A DNA stretch of 64,000 nt from Cedecea neteri (GTDB lineage Bacteria; Pseudomonadota; Gammaproteobacteria; Enterobacterales; Enterobacteriaceae): assembly GCF_000758325.1 (NCBI RefSeq), contig NZ_CP009459.1, positions 1,488,001-1,552,000 on the forward strand, written 5' to 3'. Position numbers and translations under genes: made by a program. Shown one piece after another: positions 55,907 through 64,000 of the stretch (position 1 is the first letter of the stretch; every line of letters starts with the position of its first letter). The notes beneath the pieces were generated by a model. That model was given only the letters and a program-made list of their open reading frames with translations. It ran no database searches and was not told the origin of the DNA.

Positions 55907-57966
55907 TTTAACTTCCTGTTAATGACGCAGTCCTGGCTGGCGGTCAGTTGCCCGGTGTTGCCGTTGACCTGGTAGCCCGGCACCTGGCGTATCTGTGAGA
56001 AGTGGCTGGCCAGCGTCCAGGCGTCAACGCCCATGGCATACAGACGCGCCAGCGAGTAGTCATTGTTGACGCTGCTTAACGCCTGCTGCATCAGCTGTGG
56101 ATTACCGCCGGAAAGCATCGGGATTTCACTAAACTGCAGGCCTTCCATTTCCAGGCGGTAGTCCGGGCCGTTCACGCCCTGCGAGCTGCGCGAGCTGGCA
56201 TACAGCTGAGCGCTGCTGCGGCTGCCGGTGCGCATCGCAATCATCGGTTTGATCAGCGCCACTTCTTCGGAGGTCGCAATGATGTAGACCGCGTCCACGT
56301 TGCCGCTGCTGCCTGCGGTGATTTGCGCATCTGTAGGTGCTGCCGGAATCGTCAGCCCGCCAATGGTGACACCTGGCGGCGTATTGGACGGGGTGCTGAC
56401 CGGGGTGCCGGTCAAGGCGATGCCGGAGCCGCTGTTAATCCCGCGCTTCAGATCGCTCACTGAACCAAATTTCTGCTGCAGTACCAGACCGCCGCCGAGT
56501 TTCTGCCATTCGGTAGCAAAGGCTTTCGCCACTCGGTCGCCCAGAGCGTTTGAAGGAATCAGCATCAGCGGATTGCGATGGCTTTGCTGCCAGATATGAT
56601 CCGCCGCATCACGGGCTTCATCTTCTGGAGAAAGCGCGAAATAGCAGATGTTAGGGCGATTCTGCACGTTTTCAGGCTGGTTAAGCGCCAGAATATTTAA
56701 CGGGCTGTTAGTGCTGGCCAGCTGATCAACATTGTTTTTTAGCAACGGGCCAACGACCAGTGTAGCGCCGTCCTGCTGTGCCTGTGCCAGAACCTGAGAA
56801 AGCGGCTGGCTGCTGGTGTCGTAAATCTTAATTTCTGCCGAAGGGTTCGCGGCAACAGATGGTGCGGTTTGCGCGTCTGGCTGGGCAGCCGGCGTTGCTG
56901 GCGCTGCGGTTTGCGGCGTTGCGGCCTGTGCCTTCTGGTCTGTTAAATCGCTGACGGACGCGCTTGCCGGGCTCACTGCAGCATTAGGATCTGCGGGGGT
57001 CTGAGGCTCTTGCGGCTGAGGCTGTTCTTGAGGCGGAGCAGACTGTTGTTGTGCATTAGGACCTACGGGCTGAGCGGCAGGCTGAACGGCTGCAACCGGC
57101 GCGACGCCGTTGTTTTTCGCCGCTTCAAACCCTTGCTCAATCGCGCGGCCAAACACCGCAGCCTGGCCGTTGAGCGGCAGCAGGAGAGCGATTTTACCGG
57201 TTGAGGCCGGTTTGAAGTTTTGCACATTCACTAACTGAGTCGGCAGCGTTTTTGAGCCTGGATTATTCGGGTAGCGCGTTTGCCAGTCCTGAATCCCGGC
57301 TTTCAGCATGTTAGGATCGTTCCGGTTATCGCTCCATACGTGCTGCAGATCCAGCCAACCCTGCAGGGTATTTTCGTCGGCGTTAATCACCAGGCTGTTC
57401 ATTTGCTCTGGGGAGAACTGCGACAGAACCTGCCAGGTGCCATCAATGTTCTTTTGATGTGCATCGCCTTTCAGCAGCGGTTCCTGAGCAATGTACGCGC
57501 GCAGCAGCGCTAAAGACGGGCGTCCCTGAGAAGCGTCAATCACAGCCTGGTAATAACGGCTCTGTTGGCCCTTGTCGAGTGCGCTCGGGTCAATCTTTTC
57601 CAGCAGGGCGGAGGCGGCGCTGAAATCTTTCTGCGCAATCTTCACTTCCGGCACCAGCAGCTGTTGTTCACGCGCTTGCGCATCGTTGAGCTGCTGCGGC
57701 AGTTGGTTATACAACGCCACGGCCTGCTGAGGTTTGCCTTCCTTTAGCAGGGAACGAATGGCGAGTAATTGCCAGTTGGTCTTGCTATCATCTGCACTTT
57801 GCTGCATTTGCTGCAGATAGTAAGCGGACCCGGCGGTGGTGTCGCCCTGCAGCAGCGTGGCGGACTGATCCGGTGCCTGGGTTGAACAGCCGGCAAAAAT
57901 CAGCGCCGCGAGCAACACAGGCAGGCAGCGCCCGGCTTTTGAACGATTCAAGGTTGAGGGTAGCAT
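55864..57966 (-). CDS. lpoA: Penicillin-binding protein activator LpoA
   Basis: A 700-aa outer-membrane lipoprotein that activates PBP1A. Signal peptide with lipobox FAGC (about Cys26), N-terminal TPR-like helical domain (to about 250), a Gln/Pro/Ala-rich low-complexity insert (about 290-375) and a C-terminal periplasmic-binding-protein fold ([32 protein letters not shown]). ATG at 57966 (MLPSTLNRS) is the family start; an earlier ATG at 57993 adds nine polar residues. Divergent from rsmI. Confidence 0.95.
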   Translation of the reverse strand: MLPSTLNRSKAGRCLPVLLAALIFAGCSTQAPDQSATLLQGDTTAGSAYYLQQMQQSADDSKTNWQLLAIRSLLKEGKPQQAVALYNQLPQQLNDAQAREQQLLVPEVKIAQKDFSAASALLEKIDPSALDKGQQSRYYQAVIDASQGRPSLALLRAYIAQEPLLKGDAHQKNIDGTWQVLSQFSPEQMNSLVINADENTLQGWLDLQHVWSDNRNDPNMLKAGIQDWQTRYPNNPGSKTLPTQLVNVQNFKPASTGKIALLLPLNGQAAVFGRAIEQGFEAAKNNGVAPVAAVQPAAQPVGPNAQQQSAPPQEQPQPQEPQTPADPNAAVSPASASVSDLTDQKAQAATPQTAAPATPAAQPDAQTAPSVAANPSAEIKIYDTSSQPLSQVLAQAQQDGATLVVGPLLKNNVDQLASTNSPLNILALNQPENVQNRPNICYFALSPEDEARDAADHIWQQSHRNPLMLIPSNALGDRVAKAFATEWQKLGGGLVLQQKFGSVSDLKRGINSGSGIALTGTPVSTPSNTPPGVTIGGLTIPAAPTDAQITAGSSGNVDAVYIIATSEEVALIKPMIAMRTGSRSSAQLYASSRSSQGVNGPDYRLEMEGLQFSEIPMLSGGNPQLMQQALSSVNNDYSLARLYAMGVDAWTLASHFSQIRQVPGYQVNGNTGQLTASQDCVINRKLNWLQFSQGQIVPVS

Positions 57967-58027
57967 TCTGTATCCAGTGGTTTTATTTCCCAATGTACAA
58001 TATTAAATCGGCAATACGGATGAAACA

Positions 58028-58894
58028 ATGAAACAACACGAAACGGCGGCGATTTCAGCCAGTACGCTCTACATCGTCCCGACGCCTATCGGCAACCTCG
58101 GGGATATCACCCAGCGGGCCCTCTCGGTGTTGCAAAGCGTTGATCTGATTGCCGCAGAAGATACCCGTCATACCGGACTTTTGCTGCAGCATTTTGCGAT
58201 TAATGCGCGACTCTTCGCACTTCACGATCACAATGAGCAACAAAAAGCGGAAACGCTACTGGCGAAGCTGCAGGAAGGCCAAAGCATTGCGCTGGTGTCC
58301 GACGCCGGTACGCCGCTGATTAACGACCCCGGCTACCACCTCGTGCGTACCTGCCGCGAAGCGGGGATTCGCGTCGTGCCACTTCCTGGCCCATGCGCCG
58401 CAATTGCTGCACTTAGCGCGGCGGGTTTGCCGTCAGACCGCTTTTGCTATGAAGGTTTTCTGCCTGCAAAATCAAAAGGTCGCCGTGATGCGCTGAAGGC
58501 GATTGAGCAGGAACCGAGAACGCTGATTTTCTATGAATCCACCCACCGTCTGCTCGACAGTCTCGATGATATTTGCACGGTGCTGGGCGAATCCCGCTAC
58601 GTGGTGCTGGCGCGCGAGTTGACCAAAACCTGGGAGTCAATTCACGGCGCGCCCGTTGGTGAGCTGCTGACATGGGTAAAAGAAGATGAAAATCGCCGTA
58701 AAGGCGAAATGGTGCTGATTGTTGAGGGCTTTAAAGTTCAGGGTGATGATGAACTTCCCGCTGAAGCGCTGCGTACGTTGGCGTTGCTGCAGACGGAGCT
58801 GCCGCTGAAAAAGGCTGCAGCGCTTGCCGCTGAAATTCACGGCGTGAAAAAGAATGCCTTGTACAAATATGCGTTAGAAAACAGCGAGAAATAG
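58028..58894 (+). CDS. rsmI: 16S rRNA (cytidine1402-2'-O)-methyltransferase RsmI
   Basis: A 288-aa SAM-dependent methyltransferase of the SIRV/tetrapyrrole-methylase fold that modifies C1402 in the decoding centre. [37 protein letters not shown] and [12 protein letters not shown] are the family motifs. Divergent from lpoA with 61 bp between, as in E. coli. Confidence 0.96.
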   Translation: MKQHETAAISASTLYIVPTPIGNLGDITQRALSVLQSVDLIAAEDTRHTGLLLQHFAINARLFALHDHNEQQKAETLLAKLQEGQSIALVSDAGTPLINDPGYHLVRTCREAGIRVVPLPGPCAAIAALSAAGLPSDRFCYEGFLPAKSKGRRDALKAIEQEPRTLIFYESTHRLLDSLDDICTVLGESRYVVLARELTKTWESIHGAPVGELLTWVKEDENRRKGEMVLIVEGFKVQGDDELPAEALRTLALLQTELPLKKAAALAAEIHGVKKNALYKYALENSEK

Positions 58895-59006
58895 TTTTCT
58901 CGAGCCGGCTCCTGGTTTTCACATTACAGTGCGGTTAGCGTTTAAAAAACGAACTCCCTGGTGTTAATTTGTGCATGACTGAATGACTTTAAGGGAGTTA
59001 AAGTTT

Positions 59007-59639
59007 ATGCCGGTATTGATACCAGGAGATTCAAGGATGGTCGTTTACCCCATCAGCTACAGCCCCGCAGCATTAGAAAGAGCATTCGAGATTTCTGGAA
59101 CCACGGAAATTCTTGGTGAGCCCGCTTTAATCGTTTTTCGCAGAGATAAAACTGCGGCGGCGATTATCTATGCTGAACCGGCTCTTGATGACAACAACGA
59201 ACTTCGCCATCTCGTGGTAGCTAAGTTGGATCTTGTTCCTCGTAAAAGCACCAGGCAGGAAGAATCTATTGTTGCCGTGAAGCGCTACTGGGAAGCGAAA
59301 GCTGTGACTCAGGTTGAGGGGGTGGTTGTTGACAGCCCGGCACGTGATACGCGAGTCGCAACCACGCTTTATGAGCATCTTATCCTGGATAAGGATCTGA
59401 TCTTAATGAGCGATCATGAGCAGTACTCTGGGGGGCAAGGCATTTGGCGGCGTATTGCCCGTTCATCGAAGCACGTTAAGGTGTTTGTGCTGAATACCGA
59501 GAATGGGCATTTCTATCCCTATGACGGAGAGCGTGTTTGCTATGACGGTGAAAGCATTCCTGAATCTGAGATTTGGAGCCTGTCTCCTGATGAGTCCCGC
59601 CGTGGTATTGTGCTGGTGGCAGAGAAGGCTTGTGAATAA
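59007..59639 (+). CDS. Uncharacterised protein (210 aa)
   Basis: Not recognised. ATG at 59007 follows GGGAG; an in-frame ATG at 58983 adds eight residues. The 210-aa product is soluble, has no signal peptide and no obvious enzyme motif. Stretches that stand out are ISYSPAALERAFEISGTTEI, AIIYAEPALDDNNELRHLVV and SDHEQYSGGQGIWRRIARSS; the last looks like an acyl- or nucleotide-handling loop, but this is a guess. It is followed by a hairpin terminator and lies between rsmI and the aga cluster, a spot where E. coli has no counterpart. Codon use is slightly more AT-rich than in the neighbours, so transfer is possible. Confidence 0.7.
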   Translation: MPVLIPGDSRMVVYPISYSPAALERAFEISGTTEILGEPALIVFRRDKTAAAIIYAEPALDDNNELRHLVVAKLDLVPRKSTRQEESIVAVKRYWEAKAVTQVEGVVVDSPARDTRVATTLYEHLILDKDLILMSDHEQYSGGQGIWRRIARSSKHVKVFVLNTENGHFYPYDGERVCYDGESIPESEIWSLSPDESRRGIVLVAEKACE

Positions 59640-59649
59640 AAGCGTGAAT

Positions 59650-59672
59650 AAGGCCCGATATATTCGGGCCTT
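59650..59672. terminator. Terminator between the unknown gene and the GH36-like gene
   Basis: AAGGCCCGA-TATAT-TCGGGCCTT is a 9-bp perfect stem between convergent stops, flanked by A/T-rich sequence. Confidence 0.8.
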
Positions 59673-59681
59673 ATGATTTTG

Positions 59682-61571
59682 TTAGTTTACCGGCGTGGCC
59701 TCAATCACCAGCGTTTCCAGCGGCTTCAGCGTCACAACCAGCGGCTTGCTGTAGTCGTTGTTCACGGTCTCGTTCTTGCCGTAAATCTGCTTCAGCGTAA
59801 AGCGCGTGGTCTCACCGTTCGGCACTTCAAAGTTCTTACTCAGGTCGAGATAGTAGCTTTGCGGCTTATCTGACGGGTTCCGCAGGCCCAATATCGCTTT
59901 CTCCTTACTCCACGATGCCCAGCCGTACACCTCAAGCTGCGTCGGGTCGCCGCCGACCCAGTGGCTGTCGACCAGTACGCTACTGTTTGCTCGTGACCAT
60001 TTTGCCGCGTCGGCAAGCGTGTCCCATTTGGCCTTGTTCAGCATTGAAGGCGTGATATACAGCTCCTGCAACTGAGTGCCGGTGGCGAAGTAGCTCCAGG
60101 TCTGGTCCGCAAAGTCCTGGTCCGTTTGTACTTTTTCCAGCCCAAAGTAGGCATGTTCCGCGCTGACGATACCGTGGTACATCAGTGAGTTAATCGGGAA
60201 AAGTGGGCCTTTACGCACGATGGAGCGATAAGTTTCCGCGTCGCGATAGGTTATCCACTGCTGCACCGGCGAACCTTTGCCGTAAACGTTGATGTCATCA
60301 CCCTGGCGCCAGATGGAGTCGGCGTAGAACAGCCAGGACGGGCTGGCGTTGGTGCCGGTTGTCAGGTTGATAAACAGGTCTTTGTTGGCGGCGCGCATGT
60401 TTTTGATTAGCTCAATGGAGGCATCAAAGTCAGAGGCGTAGGGGCTGCCTTTGATGTACGAGTTGGCGTTGCCCATGCCGTCGAGCTTAAACGAGGTGAT
60501 ATGTTCGTTTTTGATAAGCCCGATAATTTGCTGATTAAAATTACGGAAGTAGTTGGGGCCTGAGAGGGCAAATTTGCCGTCCACGGTTTCAAAGCCGTTC
60601 TCTTTGGCGTGTGAAACGCGCACGTCGCGTGGCTTGTTGTAGCCACCCCACGGTGACAGCCACAGCCCCACGGAAGTATGCAAACTGTCCGCTTTTTCTT
60701 TGATGACACCAAAGCCGTGCTTAAACGCCGGACTAAACAGCCACTTCCCGGTCAAATCGTCCCAGCCGTCATCCAGCAGGAAGCCGTCGAGCTTTACGCC
60801 CCGCTTGCTTCTGAGTTCGCTGGCGTATTCATCCATGCGGGTCAGCACGTCCTTCTCGGTGTAGGGCGTAAAGAAACCGATGTCCATCCAGCTGTTGTAG
60901 TGCAGGTAAGGCTGGTAAGGGCGCGGGCGCATGGCGTTGATAAATTCATTAAAGCTGCGGCGAAGCTGATCGGTTGCCTCAAACGTGCCGAAGTAGACCG
61001 TATAGGTCACCGGGGCGTCGGTTTTAATCGGCGTTTTGAGTTCAACGTTCAGGTTAGTGGTGGTTTCGTAGGCGTAGGTATTCACGATCGGTTTTTGCGG
61101 CAGCATATAGAAACTGTCTGCCACGATGGGAGAGCTGTTGATGGCGCCGTTGACATAAGGTGCCTGAGCCTGGCCTTTGGTCGGGAAGAAGGTGACCTTC
61201 GCGACTTCGCGCGGCTGGCCTTTTGCCTGTAGCGTGTAGTCCACTGCCGCGTACTTACCCTTCAATAGCTTCAGGGTCACGTTGACCGAGAAATCGTCCC
61301 GCTCGTAATCAATCTGAATGGCGTCTGCGGTTTTGCTGACGTTTTTGATTTTAAAGTCGGCGGTATGGATAACTTTTTCATCCGGCAGCGTCAGAAAGAA
61401 GAGTTCGACAGGCGCCAGTTTGTGATCGGATCGCCGGTCCTTCACCACCACCGCCGAGCCTGAATCGTCGAAAGAGACGGCAAGGTTGGTGTTTTCCAGC
61501 TGATACTGAGCCGCCAGCGCGGCGTTGCTCATGAACATCATGAGCAGGGAGCTTTTTATTATTGTCTTCAT
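59682..61571 (-). CDS. Secreted GH36-like alpha-galactosidase/N-acetylgalactosaminidase
   Basis: A 629-aa glycoside hydrolase of the GH36/clan D type with a signal peptide (1-20, ending ALA). Beta-sandwich to about 210, then a TIM barrel: FLLDDGWDD (264-272), the candidate nucleophile Asp364 in FKLDGMGN and the candidate acid/base Asp425/426 in QGDDINVYG. It is last in agaS-kbaY-GH36, 22 bp after kbaY. The context points to release of GalNAc or galactosamine from a glycan in the periplasm; exact specificity is inferred. Confidence 0.8.
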   Translation of the reverse strand: MKTIIKSSLLMMFMSNAALAAQYQLENTNLAVSFDDSGSAVVVKDRRSDHKLAPVELFFLTLPDEKVIHTADFKIKNVSKTADAIQIDYERDDFSVNVTLKLLKGKYAAVDYTLQAKGQPREVAKVTFFPTKGQAQAPYVNGAINSSPIVADSFYMLPQKPIVNTYAYETTTNLNVELKTPIKTDAPVTYTVYFGTFEATDQLRRSFNEFINAMRPRPYQPYLHYNSWMDIGFFTPYTEKDVLTRMDEYASELRSKRGVKLDGFLLDDGWDDLTGKWLFSPAFKHGFGVIKEKADSLHTSVGLWLSPWGGYNKPRDVRVSHAKENGFETVDGKFALSGPNYFRNFNQQIIGLIKNEHITSFKLDGMGNANSYIKGSPYASDFDASIELIKNMRAANKDLFINLTTGTNASPSWLFYADSIWRQGDDINVYGKGSPVQQWITYRDAETYRSIVRKGPLFPINSLMYHGIVSAEHAYFGLEKVQTDQDFADQTWSYFATGTQLQELYITPSMLNKAKWDTLADAAKWSRANSSVLVDSHWVGGDPTQLEVYGWASWSKEKAILGLRNPSDKPQSYYLDLSKNFEVPNGETTRFTLKQIYGKNETVNNDYSKPLVVTLKPLETLVIEATPVN

Positions 61572-61593
61572 CAGAGGTCCTTACACCAGAGAG

Positions 61594-63640
<2,047 letters not shown>

Positions 63641-63690
63641 GACTCAGTCCTTAGCATTACAGCGTCAGATGTCGGCTTTTTATCGCCCAT

Positions 63691-63794
63691 AATCTTTCGT
63701 TTTGTTTCATTTGATGGTTTATCGTGCTTTGTGAAAATTTATAGAAAGGAATCGACAAGATCAATATACAAAATGAAATAAAACGAAAATCATG
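63691..63794. promoter_or_regulatory. Two AgaR-like operator boxes upstream of agaS
   Basis: CTTTCGTTTTGTTTCATTTG (63694-63713) and, in reverse orientation, ATTTTCGTTTTATTTCATTT (63771-63790) fit the AgaR consensus of T-rich TTTCRTTTYRTTTY repeats. DeoR-type AgaR uses such sites to repress the aga genes of E. coli. The region to 64000 has no supported gene; an open frame at the right edge is too short to judge. Confidence 0.72.
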
Positions 63795-64000
63795 ATGTGG
63801 ATCTTTGTTTATGACTAATGCATTGTTTTTTTTAGATAGTTATTGAAAACCAGACAATTAAGAAAAGAAAAAGAAAGGCCCATAGCGGATCTCGCCACAG
63901 GCCAAAGTGATGCATAATGAAAGCAGCAGGAGCCGCCGCCTGCATTAAACGGGGTTCGAAACTGGAGATAAACGACCCGGTCTTTTACTTCAGATGCCTT

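Noticed and set aside
63917..64000. Open frame starting ATGAAAGCAGCAGG at the right edge
   Set aside because: Only 28 codons visible, no ribosome site, and no recognisable sequence; cannot be supported from this window.

Overview
The window is chromosomal DNA of an enteric bacterium (order Enterobacterales, family Enterobacteriaceae, near the Enterobacter/Cedecea/Citrobacter group). The block yjdC-dsbD-cutA-dcuA-aspA / fxsA / groSL / yjeI / epmB / efp-ecnAB / sugE / blc / ampC / frdABCD / epmA has the gene order of the 94-min region of the E. coli chromosome. It differs by an ampR gene beside ampC (inducible class C beta-lactamase), an rclR-rclA pair and an ecnR-like gene. Species cannot be fixed from the sequence alone.

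Layout. 1-10.4 kb, minus strand: the 3' neighbour of a sitABCD Mn/Fe ABC transporter (a truncated RpiR-type regulator), sitDCBA with Fur- and MntR-like operators, yghU, then an iron-regulated haem-use operon (TonB receptor, chuT, chuW, chuX, chuY) that lacks a permease, an ATPase and a haem-degrading ChuS in this window. 10.7-14.3 kb: an ArnT-like glycosyltransferase, a DUF1330 protein, the acid-shock gene asr with an RstA box, the 27-residue ydgU, and a tRNA-Phe followed by exact 167-bp tandem repeats that each carry the tRNA 3' end (rtT-like). 14.3-42.3 kb: the conserved core described above, with a guanidine-II riboswitch before sugE and all three EF-P modification genes and targets (epmA, epmB, efp). 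Between frdA and epmA lie a PEP-mutase-like enzyme and a full-length Ada-like protein. After epmA come a periplasmic isochorismatase-like hydrolase with a divergent AraC regulator, a GNAT, a LysE/RhtB exporter, darP, pmbA (tldE) and cybC.

45.2-54.1 kb is the most unusual block. It is a plus-strand operon encoding a stand-alone PRD domain, a glycine-rich SFCGS protein, DUF4312, two polytopic membrane proteins (DUF4311, DUF4310), a metal-dependent amidohydrolase, a DgaE-type PLP ammonia lyase and a DgaF-type KDGP aldolase. A secreted beta-propeller lactonase and a PRD/EIIB/EIIA-containing BglG/MtlR-type regulator follow. The catabolic end resembles the D-glucosaminate pathway. The transport end is not a recognisable PTS permease and may be an undescribed phosphoryl-linked uptake system. 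A 20-bp perfect palindrome precedes the operon and an ERIC element sits inside it.

54.3-64 kb: dolP-diaA-yraN-lpoA (minus) and rsmI (plus), an unrecognised 210-residue protein, then an aga (N-acetylgalactosamine/galactosamine) cluster on the minus strand: agaS, kbaY and a secreted GH36-like glycosidase, with AgaR-like boxes upstream. Dispersed palindromic repeats of the CCCTCACCC...GGGTGAGGG type occur at five places. One lies inside the dsbD reading frame and is translated as part of the interdomain linker.
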